Below are positions 35,655 to 47,060 of a DNA stretch of 64,000 nt, one piece after another (position 1 is the stretch's first letter; each line of letters starts with the position of its first letter). A program made the translations under genes and the position numbers. The stretch is from positions 1,063,658 to 1,127,657 of the forward strand of contig NW_006281103.1 in the NCBI RefSeq assembly GCF_000203795.2, given 5' to 3'. The DNA comes from Batrachochytrium dendrobatidis JAM81 (taxonomy: Eukaryota > Chytridiomycota > Chytridiomycetes > Rhizophydiales). The notes under the pieces were generated by a model. The model did no database searches. It was not told the DNA's origin and was given only the letters and a program-made list of their open reading frames with translations.

Positions 35655-37560
35655 ATGAGCAGAATGCTGACTAGATTGGTGTGTAGAGCGTCTGCACTCA
35701 GGCGTTCAAATGTAATCCAGACACTGCAATCCATTACTACAGTTTATACACAGCGTATGGCATTTACAACCATGAAAGAAGTGCCTGAAGTTGCACATGT
35801 CATACAATCCCATCCAGCCAACGACCCATCGACCATGAAATCTGCATTAACATCCATAAATCCATCCAAAGATATTTTGGCTGTCAAAGAGCCAATATCT
35901 TCTTTAGCTAAACATTTAATTGACTCGATCAAGGCAAGCAGAATGATTTAATTCACGTTGCAAGCTGAACTATTAATTCTTATGTTTGAATGGCTCGTTT
36001 AAACATAGATCAACGGACCCATATCAACTGCACAGTTTATGCGACAGGCACTCATTCACCCATTGGGTGGATACTATATGAAGGGAAAAGTGTTTGGTCC
36101 ACATGGTGACTTTATAACATCTCCTGAAATCAATCAAATGTTTGGCGAGGTAATTGATATTTAAATTTGGCCATCAATTCCATCATTTGTAAATCTGATT
36201 TATTTCTGAATCATGGAATCAAGCTTATGGCAATCTGGTTTATGAACCATTGGCAAACCGTAGTGGCTTCAAAATCAACACCCACTGGAGCATTTCAGTA
36301 CCAGTCTATTCCTTCCACAGCACCTCAAAAACCTTTCAATATAATTGAACTTGGGCCAGGTCGAGGCACTCTGATGGCGGATATGCTCACTACCCTTACA
36401 CAGCTCAAGACCTCTACGATCAACCCCTTAAATGCCGTTCATTTGGTTGAAGCATCTCCCGAGTTGCGAAAGACTCAAGCCCAAATGCTCAACTGTACAA
36501 TGGATCCGCTAGAAAATTCAACCTATCGCCCAGGAGATGGCACCACAGTAACAGGAACAACTAGCCAAGGAGTCAAAGTGTATTGGCACGATACGTTTGA
36601 CTGTATTCCTGTCGACGAAACTGTTGCATCGTTTATTATTGCTCACGAGTTTTTTGATGCGATGCCAGTTTACAAATTTCAAGTGGGTAGCACAATGGTT
36701 TGCATAGGATGGAAAGTCGACTAATTGTGTTTGAGTTTGTATAGAAAACGGAACAGGGATGGAGAGAGATCATGGTTGATTTGGACGAGACTCCCACATT
36801 ACCCTACAATTTCCGATTCATTTGTGCTCCATCTGCAACTAAAGCGTCCGTCGCGCTTATGCAGCCTACAGTGACGGATCGATTTGCGAATGTTCAAATA
36901 GGCGAGAGAATTGAGCTAGCACCAGATGTCGTTGGAGTATCAAAAGCTATTGCCGAGAGAGTTGCCAACGATGGTGGTATAGCCTTGTTTGTTGATTACG
37001 GTCGCGACCATGTTATTGACGATAGCTTAAGGGTAAGTGTTTTTGATCGTGTAGAAACGACTCTTTATTGATACGTTTGGAATTTAGGGTATTAGAAACC
37101 ATAAAATTGTTCATCCTCTGTCGATGCCAGGTGATTGTGATTTGTCTGCGGATGTCGACTTTTCTGCAATTCAACACGCTGTAAAAGGAATTGGTAAATA
37201 CAATATGCTTTGATGATATTAAAGTCTGGCTTCAAAGTATCGACAGCACTCTAACAATCGCTTGAATCCAACCCTACTTGTTTTATAGCGAATGCATATG
37301 GACCAGTACCACAAGGACTTTTTTTGGAGAAAATGGGAATAGGAGCCAGAGCCATGGCTTTAATTCAAGGCGCAACAGATAACAAGACCAAGGCAGCAGT
37401 TGTTGCTGCTTACGAGAGACTTGTTGATCCAGATGCCATGGGTCAGGCCTACAAAATCATGGCTATAACGTCATCCACCACCGTCCCATATGCACTCGAG
37501 CCATTCCAACACCACACTGAGCCATCTGTCGATGATGAACCTTTTAACCCACATAAATAA
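35655..37560 (+). CDS. NDUFAF7/MidA-type protein arginine methyltransferase
   Basis: Mitochondrial methyltransferase that modifies NDUFS2 during complex I assembly. The chosen start (ATG 35655) gives MSRMLTRLVCRASALRRSN, an Arg-rich amphipathic presequence. Exon 2 holds INGPISTAQFMRQALIHPLGGYYMKGKVFGPHGDFITSPEINQMFGE, the MidA N-terminal signature. Exon 3 has the SAM motif IIELGPGRGTLMADML and IIAHEFFDAMPVYKFQ. Later exons carry GGIALFVDYGRDH, a GIRNHKIVHPLSMPGDCDLSADVDF-type block and a C-terminal LEKMGIGARAMALI. Intron 1 (35934-36008) needs a GC donor. Presence suggests the organism keeps respiratory complex I. Starts 182 bp after SPO22. Confidence 0.93.
35934..36008 (+). other. GC-AG intron (intron 1 of NDUFAF7)
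   Basis: The exon ends GACTCGATCAAG and the intron begins GCAAGCAGAATG; the acceptor is AAACATAG before ATCAACGGACCC. Phase 0, joining LIDSIK to INGPIS, the expected family sequence. Without a GC donor the frame reaches a stop (ATGATTTAA) before any GT. 75 nt. Confidence 0.85.
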
Positions 37561-37770
37561 ACTACAAACACCAAGAAATTGAAAAACCAAATATAAATAT
37601 GATAAATTGAATGGCAATCGAAAAAACGACAAGCCACAAGTGTATTGAAAGTGAGAATCGAATACAGATACCAAGCAAAGAAGTCAAAACACATGCACGA
37701 CAACTCGACCCAGAGATTTTCCAATCCAGCATACTGCGGCTTCTCCTGAAAATGATCAGCCATATAACGT

Positions 37771-38452
37771 TTAACGGTATCTCTTGAGAGAAAGAGTGTT
37801 GCGACGAAGCCAGTTGGCATATCTGCCACCACCCTGGGTCTTGTTGAAGCGATGTCCCTTTCCAATACCACGGTTCTTCTTGCCAATAGCAGTAAGACCA
37901 CGAGCCTCGCGGTGCTTGTGAACAGGCTTTGCAATCCAGTTAATGCGAGGATCGCGACGAATAGCCTTGTGCTGGGGATCGACAAGGATAACCTCGTAGA
38001 ACTTGTAGGTAGCATCCTGGTTGACCCAGTACGAGTTGAGAACACGCAAGTTAGGGCAACGACGACCTACACGCTCTTCACCGACAGACTTGTGGGAGCG
38101 CTGGAACTTGAGTTGGGACACACCCTGGGATGCGGGCTTACCAAAGGTTGCACCCTTGGCGACTTGTCGCTTACGGTTACCACGGCGAACACGGACACGG
38201 TAAATGACGTATCCTTGCTTAGCCTTGTATCCAAGACGACGAGCCTTGTCGGGACGGGATGGACGGGATGCACGGTGGATCACATTCAACTGACGGTATT
38301 CCCAGCAGCGAACACGGAGCAAAAAACGGAGAACATCCGACTGCTTCTTCTTGTAAAGCTCCTCCAAGTACTTGTAGGCTATTCAATTGCAAATAAATTA
38401 GCCATCTCAAATAGATCCTTCAGCAGCAATCGATAGTAAACTTACCGCCCAT
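37771..38452 (-). CDS. RPL15: 60S ribosomal protein eL15
   Basis: Large-subunit ribosomal protein. A tiny first exon (ATGGGCG, starting 38452) is spliced in phase 1 to CC TAC AAG, giving [32 protein letters not shown], the invariant eL15 start. The second exon holds the rest ([32 protein letters not shown]... through NTLSLKRYR), about 204 residues as expected. Codons end mostly in C or G, unlike neighbours, which is normal for a highly expressed gene. A first intron just inside the coding start is typical of ribosomal protein genes. Long antisense open frames here are by-products of this codon bias. Confidence 0.98.
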
Positions 38453-39948
38453 TGCTGTTTAATCAAAAGTCCAGTATTATAGTTACAGGGTTAAGCAATC
38501 CAGAAGAATCAAGCATTTAAACAAAGTCATCAATTAGTAAGTATTGGTCTTTACAATGAAATAGCATTGGCAACATTGAATACAATCGACCAGCCATCTT
38601 TGTTTAGGAAGCAGATGAAATGCTGCTGTTAAACCCTCTATAAACATTGAATTGTAGCTATTGCATATTCCAGTTAATTCATCTCGATGACTGGTCAGCC
38701 AGTTATTGGTTCGAGCAAGACCCAATCAAAACTAGGAGTATTGCATGGCTGGTCTCTTTCGCCCACACAGAGACAATCATGCTTGAATAGATGCACAGTA
38801 ACAATGCACGAATCTACAAAAGCACGGATGGATGGATCACAACAGAACGCAAACCGACACTGCTCTCACCTAATCAATCTGTAGGTCAAATCCAAAACTC
38901 GTGCATTCTGATAATGTACGGATTTGGATCCTGTTGTCAAAAGTGAAATTGCACACGTGATATGCTCAACTTGCATCACGCGATCTGCTTCATTGTTTGA
39001 AATGTCAAACTAGTGAATCTACCAAAGAATCATTGCTTCTTGATCGACTGGACAGTTTTCAAGCTAAACCCACAAGACTTTTCTAGTGTATACATGGTTG
39101 TGTAAGATATAAATCGATTTGTATGTTTATTGACAGGGTAGACAAATCGATAATGAGCAAGTGGACAATATTCGATGTTGGCATTTTACATGAATGTGGC
39201 CAAGACATTCCAGTTTACAAATACTTGTCATGATGGTCTGGGCCGGACAAACTTGGCAGTTTGACACCCGCTCAATGAATGACAGTACCACAGCATATAA
39301 CCACTGGACTAACCCTTTTGTAGTACAAAATGACTTTCTAGGAATTTCGTATCTAAAATGATATTCTGGTACATAATATATAAGCACCCTGTAACCTTGG
39401 CGGGACTCGAGCCATAGTAACAAGGGACATACTGGTAAGCTTTGAAAATATAAGCGATTACAATAAAACAATCCAGTGGATTAATCACTCGTTGAAGCAT
39501 TGTTAGCATAGTGCACAGGACAGAGCACCAGTGATTATTAAATGATGGCGACAGAAACATGCTCAACAGCACTAGAATAGAAAGTACAAGAAATTGCAGA
39601 TTTACAACTGTGTTCATGTAAAGCACAACACTCGTCTCATTTTGATCAGAATATGTAATAATCAAGTATTCAGTTCTGCTACAAATCGACTACTTTTTCG
39701 AAACAACGCTTATCGTGTTTTCGAAGCCCTTATTCAGTGTCTCGCTTTGTCTGAATGCAGCGGTGGGAAGCCCTTTTGATTTCATGCAACTTTCACTAAA
39801 GAACGGTTGAAGGGCTAGTTCATAAAAATAACTAGAATAAAAAAGCCCTTTGCTTGTCATCTAGACCAATATAAAACCTGACAAATTCTGTCAATGATAT
39901 CGATAGTCATTTTCGTTTGAAATCATCAACTATAAATCTCATTGAATC
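38453..39948. other. intergenic, 1.5 kb, no gene recognised
   Basis: Spacer between eL15 (-) and the secreted protein gene (+). Only short motif-free open frames. The last 230 bp look like a promoter (see the AGCCCTT cluster). I see no tRNA, snRNA or transposon coding sequence. Confidence 0.45.
39725..39876 (+). promoter_or_regulatory. AGCCCTT motif cluster and TATA-like box
   Basis: AGCCCTT occurs at 39725-39731, 39769-39775 and 39844-39850, and inverted (AAGGGCT) at 39810-39816. A CCAATATAAAAC stretch at about 39867-39877 supplies a TATA-like element some 75 bp upstream of the ATG at 39949. Arrangement suggests the promoter of the secreted-protein gene; function is inferred only from repetition and position. 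Confidence 0.45.
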
Positions 39949-40581
39949 ATGAAGTGGATCATAGCAGCTGTCCTATCTGTAATGGCAATCTCCAGCCATG
40001 CCTCGTTAATTCCTAATACTGACTCGTCGGGTGACAGCGATCGTAGTGGACTACTTCAAAAGCGAGGCAGGATGCCCAAAACGTACGTCAACAAGCCAGT
40101 GAAGCAACCATTCATCCCGATTATAACTCAGGTGTCCCATGTGACTCGTACAACTTCTACAGCCGCTGTAGCTTCTACAGCAGAGTCGTCAATAGAATCA
40201 AAACCCACTCCAGCACTTAAAAAACTAATGGATACGACACAAAAAGAAATTGAGGATTTAAACCAAGAAATCATGGCATTGATACAAGTGAGACAAGGCC
40301 TTGAGACCAAGCTTGGAGGATATGAAGAAAGTCACAGTAAAGCAGAGGAGCGAATGTCGGCAATCAAAGATAAACTTTTAAAGGAACCATCCTACTTTTT
40401 ACAAAAAGATCTTATGCAGAAATACCATGCTCAGGGTCAAATCATTAAGGATTGGGAAGATCTAATTGAAGCTATAGGTAAAAAGATATTAGATGTCTTG
40501 AGTAAACTCGAATCAAAGATGGCCATGAAGCTTAGACTTGAATCAGAAGTTCGTGCCGTAAAACTCCATTTTTCAGTATAG
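39949..40581 (+). CDS. secreted coiled-coil protein with apparent KR processing site
   Basis: Intronless, 210 residues. MKWIIAAVLSVMAISSHASLIP is a clear signal peptide with likely cleavage after SHA. A short Ser/Asp-rich pro-segment ends in LLQKR, a probable Kex2 site, followed by GRMPKTYVNKP. A Thr/Ser/Ala-rich stretch comes next, and residues 85-205 form an amphipathic coiled coil (TTQKEIEDLNQEIMALIQVRQ... EDLIEAIGKKILDVLSKLESKM). No cysteines in the mature part. No enzyme motif. The layout (signal, KR site, helical body) resembles expanded secreted families of Batrachochytrium, but I recognise no named family. It stands alone between a long spacer and a MITE-like element 55 bp after its stop. 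Confidence 0.8.
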   Translation: MKWIIAAVLSVMAISSHASLIPNTDSSGDSDRSGLLQKRGRMPKTYVNKPVKQPFIPIITQVSHVTRTTSTAAVASTAESSIESKPTPALKKLMDTTQKEIEDLNQEIMALIQVRQGLETKLGGYEESHSKAEERMSAIKDKLLKEPSYFLQKDLMQKYHAQGQIIKDWEDLIEAIGKKILDVLSKLESKMAMKLRLESEVRAVKLHFSV

Positions 40582-40636
40582 AGCAACTCATGTCTTCAAC
40601 TTTGAAATAAAGCATTCGTATAAAAATCAATATTTA

Positions 40637-40864
40637 CAGTCGTATTCATATAGAATGACACTTGTATTGGTCTTGAAATAAACAATCGTTACATATTCAT
40701 TGTTATTGGAAATTCAGTCTGTACTTTTGTACATGAATGAACAAGATCAGTGAATTAATGAGTTCAAAAAACAATATTTCTCAGTAAAATTGGCATCAAA
40801 TATGAGACTGTTTATCATGTATTTTGACAATTATTTAGTATTTTATTTTACATAAATACGACTG
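40637..40864. mobile_element. MITE-like element E with TA flanks
   Basis: Ends CAGTCGTATTCATATAGAAT and, inverted on the right, CAGTCGTATTTATGTAAAAT. The left copy is preceded by TA and the right copy is followed by TA, matching the TA target duplication of Tc1/mariner-type transposition. 228 bp with no coding potential. The interior resembles element F (11862-12272). It fills most of the spacer between the secreted-protein gene and ZNHIT3. Confidence 0.75.
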
Positions 40865-40930
40865 TAATTGGTCTCAAATAAACTCGAGCAACACATTGGT
40901 TATCACTCGTTTGATAAAAGGTTGTGAATC

Positions 40931-41575
40931 ATGGCACCAGTTCAATGCCAAGTATGCACAAAAGAAACATCCAAGTACAGGTGTCCAGTGTGTTTAATCA
41001 GATAGTTGAGTAACCATTTCTTACAGCCCATTTATCAGACTACACACTCATTTACTAATCCTGATTTGGATGAACTAGTTGCTCACTAGAATGCTTCAAA
41101 GCACATAAAGAAAATGGTAAGTACTTGCAAACCTTGATATATCCAATATGAGTTACAGTATGATTTGATACCATTCCTGTTCTAAATCTACATTAAATCA
41201 GAAGCATGTACCAAGCCAATATCGCAATCCAACGACTCTCAACAGCCATCCTCAGCATCAACGACTAATAGCATACAGTCAGACGTTATTAGGCCTACAA
41301 ATCAGCAATCGATCCTTACACCAAATAATGATCCGGTTCTTTCGCAGGATCAGCTGGATAGATTAAGAACATCGGATGCTATCAAAGGCATGTTGCAGCA
41401 ACAGCCAGATTTAAAGAGTTTGCTCGTTCATATTGATTCAGCAGAATTCCCTGAGCAATTGCTCAACCATCACATGGAAAAGGAAGGGCCATTCAAAAAC
41501 TTTGCTCAGGAAGCTCTCAGGGTCACTGGGAGAACTGCTGGAGTTATCCACAATGAAGATGTATTCAAAATCTAA
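40931..41575 (+). CDS. HIT-type zinc finger protein, ZNHIT3/Hit1
   Basis: Assembly factor for box C/D snoRNPs; ZNHIT3/Hit1 pairs with Rsa1/NUFIP1. Three exons. The zinc finger spans two introns: CQVCTKETSKYRCPVCLIR, then YCSLECFKAHKEN, then EAC, giving the full CxxC...CxxC...CxxC...HxxxC pattern. A Ser/Asn-rich linker follows, and the C-terminus (LRTSDAIKGMLQQQPDLKSLLVHIDSAEFPEQLLNHHMEKEGPFKNFAQEAL) matches the Hit1/ZNHIT3 C-terminal region. About 155 residues. The first donor is GTTGAGT, less usual, but the tyrosine codon is completed exactly across it. Start ATG at 40931, 66 bp after the MITE-like element. Confidence 0.88.
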
Positions 41576-41676
41576 TGGTTGTTGTTCAGATGAACATGTG
41601 CTATAAACTATTAGCAATACTAGAAATATAAATAATTATGTATTAAAATAATAGATCCAACATAGAGCCGGCAGTT

Positions 41677-43670
41677 TTATGATTTGTCTAGAGAATCGTC
41701 ATTCTTTGCTTCAACATTTGGGTTGATATATCCACGAGCAATTCCTCTCCGACCATCCTGAACATCAGAGATGGTAGTTTGACCAACCATGGCTTCCAGA
41801 CCTTGGAATGTTCTGTTATTCAAATACTCTGCTGCTGCACTGGTGGACGTATATTTCGAAATAACATTGTCTCTTGATCGTGCCATAAGCGCACTTGAAT
41901 CACCTTGTGTAGGTTCATCGTCTGTCGAGCAAACAATTGACACATACTGCTTACGTTGCTTGTAAGCACCAGTTACAAGTGAAAAGTGAGGCTGATCATC
42001 ATCAGAGTCATCTAAACCATCGCCATTGTCTAGGTTGGTTCGCGTCATCTGACGCTCAGCAATGCGATGTATAGTGTCTGATAGTTGGTGATCAACAGTG
42101 ACTAGATCCAGTTGATATTTAGAAACATCCCATTCTGCATTACGATCCAGTGCAATACAGAGCTCGTATGGAGTCACAACAGGTCTGAGAAAGTCTCGAG
42201 TTTCCAGCAACGCGTTCTGAGGACAGGCAACAAGCACAAAAACATCAATTTCTAGAAAGTTGCCTAGCTTGGCAGGCGATGGTTTTCCCAATGCAAGCAT
42301 ATATGGTTTTTTACCGCTTGCTAACACTAGCCGCTTGAGATTCTCTATCACTGGGAGGTATGATGCTGTAATTTCAAATAGAAAAACAGTCAGAAAACGG
42401 TTATAATGATGGGGATTAAATGGTGTTGGTAGACGGATCAGATAAGAAAGTTGTATTCCAGCACGTGCCTCTTTCGAAGCATCAGCCGGCTCTTCCTGTT
42501 TAGCACTTGTGTGATCATCACATCCGTCCATACAATTAAAAACAAAAAAGGAGAATACAAATTAATATCTACCTAGACCAAGCGTTCCAACAACAATGCC
42601 AATCACGTCAGCATCCTTGGCCTTTTGAACCATGAAATATCGGCGCATAAGCAGCTTGTTTGCCGATCCACTCTGTACACTGCCAGTATTCAAAACAGGA
42701 TTGTATGCAATGACTTGCTTGCACATGGAATGTGTCATCATAAGATTGGTCAGGTTAAGACTCTCACCACCAATGTAAAACATGGTTACGTCCTGGATCT
42801 GCACGCCTTCTGGGAGAATGTATTTTTGACCTTGCATCTCTCTGATACAAGCATCACCATACTTTGCTAGATCTGATTTAAAAACTGACGGCTTATGTTG
42901 AATGTCATTCGTATCAAGTTTAGGCATGTTATATACGGTTTCAATATGCGGCCAAATCAAATGAATGAACCCAGCAGCGGCAAGCGCTTGAGCAAGATGT
43001 TGAGCAGCATGATGGTATGCCAAATCATACATTACAAGAACAGGCTGCAGTAAATCCAATGAAAATTGTGAAATGAAATACGCAACAGTGGCAGGGATAT
43101 CAATCGGTGCCTTTTCCAAAACAACTAAAACGGGAAAAGTAGATGCCGGTCTACTATACTGTTAGTAAAAACTGATATAGTTTAAAACACAATATACAGA
43201 TAGACACAAGTACCTTGAAAGACAAGAGGGGCCATAATGAACAATCAGATCCACGCATGCATGTTCGGCAGCAACCGTGTCCACGCAGCAACTGCAGTCA
43301 ACAGGAAGAACATCAGACATCATAATGAAAGAAAATAGATGGCAATAAGAATGACATACCTGCCAAACGTGGTATCTGCAAGTACAACCAGATCAACTTT
43401 GCATTGTATGTTTTTACCAATGTGTTCGTATAAATGTTCGACTACAGCAGATGAGTACGAGAGAAGAGAATCAGGAAATTGAAATGCCACAACAACTGAC
43501 AATGCAGTTGGATCGGAGCAAACCTTGTTCTTGTACAAGGAAACAATCAGATCAGCAGTGGATTGCACTTCAAACGTATCCAGCAACTGCTCGGTGGTTT
43601 GAAGGGATTGACAAGGCAGGATGGTCTCAATCTGACGCTCAATAGTTTCTTTTTCATGATAGTCAATCAT
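41677..43670 (-). CDS. DPH2: diphthamide biosynthesis protein DPH2
   Basis: Partner of DPH1 in the radical-SAM [4Fe-4S] complex that starts diphthamide synthesis on elongation factor 2. Start ATG 43670 ([15 protein letters not shown]). Key blocks: [12 protein letters not shown], then [26 protein letters not shown] in the second exon, and [28 protein letters not shown]. The cysteines in SCCVD and ACPQ correspond to Dph2 cluster-region cysteines. About 500 residues, the normal length. The intron around 42372-42568 is about 200 nt and partly open in frame with the next exon, so an alternative downstream start at 42531 is conceivable but would drop most of the enzyme. Divergent from the RTC4-domain gene, 560 bp apart. 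Confidence 0.93.
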
Positions 43671-44228
43671 ATTCAATGAATATATTTCCAGCAGCTAAAC
43701 ACAGGCTCATACCACGCCACAAACACAGTCTTAGTCAAACACCACCCACACTGACAACTGTTTTGAACAATAAAATTGTAATTAAAAAAAAAAGTTTTTA
43801 TATTCAAACCAAACCACAGTCACGTGGCATTAATTGCTTTTGCAGTCTGTAAAAATGCAGTTCAAAAAACACGAACCAAATCAACGTAAACTGTTTAAAT
43901 GTCCGAGTATCAGCAATCAGTCAATACGATTCTGACGAGTTCTGGTTACAAATATGTATCAAACATTGCAATCTTACTCAAGTCGTCACTTGAACGTATT
44001 TCAATATTTTTGATTTAATGACAAAAACTACACGCATCGACCAGTTCAAGAGAATGCAATGTCAAGCTATTATCTCAGTTTTGAATTTCGTCCAAGATTT
44101 GGAAACTTGCTAAACGATTTCATCCATCTGGCTCGTCTGTATACGAGAATATTTCAATCTACTCTATTGCCATTCTTGATTTTACATGACTTTCAGGTCT
44201 GTCAATCGTTTATTATTGTCTGAGATTC
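43671..44228. other. divergent spacer, probable 5' exon of the RTC4-domain gene
   Basis: Contains the DPH2 promoter and, probably, the first exon of the gene to the right, since that gene's open frame has no ATG near its start. A candidate splice acceptor is ...TTTCAG at 44192-44196. An ATG at 44060 opens a short frame but I could not join it in phase. Confidence 0.35.
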
Positions 44229-46657
44229 TTGAGTAATTCATTCACAATTAAGCATACTCATGATTGTGAATTCAATATCACCAGCAGTCATTCGACAAAA
44301 CAGTTGGGCAGAACAGAGGGGACAATCACTATAGGTTTGGTTGATACTTCATCTCAGGATTCAGCAGAGCCTTCAAACTCACAGAGCAGTCTGAACATAT
44401 CCAAACAGTATAGGAAAAGTACTCACAAGAAGCAATCTGACATCACCCCTGTAGCATCAAGGCAGATCCAGACCAGGCGCACATCCCCACATAAAAGTAT
44501 CAGCTCTACAACTGTTTGCAAATTGCCTCGAGCAGTGTCTGTCTTGGAATCACCCGATCCAATCTTATCTGCATATGCTCCTACAAAAAAGGTAGCAGTC
44601 GCCAAGGGTCAGTCTTGGACCAAACCCAAATCAGCATCTACAGCAGTAGATAAAAAACCTGTAAAACCTCGCAAAGCAACACTGGTTGATGCACCCACAT
44701 ACCTATCCAAATCAACAGCATTGTCTAAACCAACTGTACTTTCAACCGCTAAACCCTCACACTCTAACAACTGCTTTAATACTCATACCAACTACAGCTC
44801 CGATTGGTACACAAGCAGCAAAAGACTACAGATTTCTCGTCCCAATTACAATGAACAGTCCGACAGTGACAATATTAGTGACGATATTGAAGATGCGGAT
44901 GAATTCAAATATCGATGTACACCCAAAAAGACTCGGGTACAGAAAACTGCTATCAATCGACAACCTCTCAAGCTACAGTCTTTGGATCTGCAACATCCAC
45001 CAGAAACTTTAAAAAGCGCGTCCAATACAGATCTGGCAGGTAAAGGCTCGAAAGAGAGCGAGACTGGATCTACAGCAACAAACCTGCCCAAATCTCCGTA
45101 TACACCATCAAAATCCAAACGGCGCAAGCTTAAAATATCCAACTGCTTTGATGATATGGATGATACGAAAAAGTCAGAGTTGGTAATGCCTTCATATGCG
45201 AAACAACCAAAGCTACCTGCTCAAAATGACCCAATAACTTGCAAAGCTGTTAAAGCTTTGACTGGTTTGGATATGGATATTGACAAGAAATTGATTTCAT
45301 CAATAGAGGCCAAGCCACTACACAATAGTCTAATACATTCGGACTCGGATGCAAAAACACCTTTAAAACTAAACACCACACCAGTAGATACATACAGATC
45401 ACCACCTTCTCCCGGATCGCCCCCAACTTCGCCTGCATATATTCACGACAATGATATATTTAAACTTACAGGCACATTGAAGAAAAGCGTGTTTGCTCAC
45501 AGTGAGAATTATGCATATATATCATCACAAGAGTCTGTCGTACGACCAATTGGTATGGCTGAAAGCCCAAGTGCTAATGGGATTGATAACACGCTGCAAG
45601 CTATGCTCATGCGCGAGTTGGACGATGCCGTCTATCCGTCAAGTGATAAAAGTCCCACAAAGTTGCTACAGAGTCAAAACAGTAGCAGTAATTGCTGTGA
45701 TCTATCAACATCTTCTAAACCTATTCAGCAATCACGCTCTAGTCAAAATTCTTGCAACAGTGTTTCTACATCCGGCACGACTTTGGTACCTTGTCCAGTT
45801 AATCCCAACTGTGTAGGAATGGTACAGTTTCCTTACTCTCCTTCCATCTCCAAAGTTTTTTTACAGTATGAAAAGTTTCGTCGGAATCATGAGCGTGGGA
45901 ATGCCGATCGAGAGGGGCTGATGCATATTCGTCACAAGTTTTGTAGCTTGCATGCTGCCGAACAGACTGTGATTCCCGAGGGTGTGTTCAAGGGATACCT
46001 TGCCGAAATTGACTTCAAAAGCGTTAAACGACGAGTGGAAAAAATGCAAAATATATTTGTAAATATCCTATTGGGGAAAGAGCATTCAGTTTTTCTGGAG
46101 CTTACATTGGCTTCGTTTCGCAAATTAGGAAAGTGGAAAGCACAAGGTATGGTTTTGATTTGATGACGCTTTACCTTGATTTACAATCTGGTTGTAACCA
46201 TAGTTTATATTTCTACTTTTGGAACAATGGTATAGCTAATGATACCAAGTTTTCACAACTTGCCAAATTTCAGTGTGGCTATTATGGCTGGGTATGTACA
46301 CATTTAGGCTTTTTTCTGATATATATTGAGTTGCACAACCTAAAACTAACAGCAAATTGTGTAAATTTATAGAAGGGTGGAAACATTATTTTCAAAGCCA
46401 TTCAGTCGATATTTCGTGGACCAGATTCTGCTCTTAACCCAAACACTGTATCTCCACAATCTGTTCTCGATTACATTCAAAACGTGCTTGTTCCAGAAGC
46501 AGCCATGCGGCTTATTGCTCAGGATCAAAACTTGAATATTTTTGAGGCAGACCAGTTAGAACAAGCGCGAGCGATCATGGTAGAAAGTGCCGAGTTTGGC
46601 ACATGTGTTCATGGTGATCTGACAGATTCAGAATCTGATTTAAGCGATTTAAATTAA
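44229..46657 (+). CDS. RTC4-domain protein
   Basis: A long Ser/Thr/Lys-rich, probably disordered region of about 520 residues is followed by the RTC4-like domain: CPVNPNCVGMVQFPYSP..., HKFCSLHAAEQTVIPEGVFKGYLAEIDFKSVKRRVEKM, then after an intron FSQLAKFQCGYYGW and KGGNIIFKAIQSIF. The blocks FCxLHxAE, IPEGxxKGY and YYG are characteristic. In yeast, Rtc4 affects growth of telomere-capping mutants; its biochemistry is poorly known. The upstream boundary given is the first in-frame position of the open stretch (a TTG), not a true start; the real ATG should be in an earlier exon. Introns near 46145-46230 and 46290-46373. The C-terminus is acidic (DSESDLSDLN). The stop lies 23 bp from the next MITE-like element. 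Confidence 0.72.
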
Positions 46658-46679
46658 TACTTCATTGAGACTCTCAGTT

Positions 46680-47031
46680 GTACTCACGTAAAATGAAATA
46701 CTAAACTAAAATACATAATAAACTGCCAGTCTCATGGAACCATCATTCACATTAAATTTACTGCAGTGTATTGTTGGAACTCCTTGACAAAACTACACAT
46801 TCACTGATTCAATATGATCTGCCAACCGTCCAACAATGTCACAAAGTATAGGTTTATATTGTCCATTTTAAACCCTGCTGACAATTGAATAAAAATGGGT
46901 TTATAAATGTGCGATTGCAAACACTAGGAATTAAAGAAACAGTCAATTTCTAGTAGGAAAACAATGAATATTTAATCAATGTTTATTCCAGAACAAATGG
47001 TGACTGCAAGTGCTTCATTTTACATGAATAC
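46680..47031. mobile_element. MITE-like element A (full length)
   Basis: Inverted ends GTACTCACGTAAAATGAAA (left) and, read inwards from the right, GTATTCATGTAAAATGAAG. 352 bp, non-coding. Its reverse complement matches 57724-58050 almost base for base for about 320 bp, differing by a few substitutions and a 2-base length change near the middle. It fills essentially the whole spacer between two convergent genes (RTC4-domain stop at 46657, FMC1 stop at 47061) and may supply their 3' ends. Confidence 0.85.
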
Positions 47032-47060
47032 TTCAAGTGTAAACTTTACAAGATCGAGTC

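Noticed and set aside
37852..38436. 194-codon open frame on the + strand
   Set aside because: Exactly antisense to eL15, whose strong C/G-ending codons suppress stops on the opposite strand. No motif or independent promoter.
39768..39816. AGCCCTT...AAGGGCT inverted pair as a tRNA or terminator hairpin
   Set aside because: No tRNA A/B boxes or cloverleaf; the motif also occurs in direct orientation nearby, so a promoter motif array explains it better.
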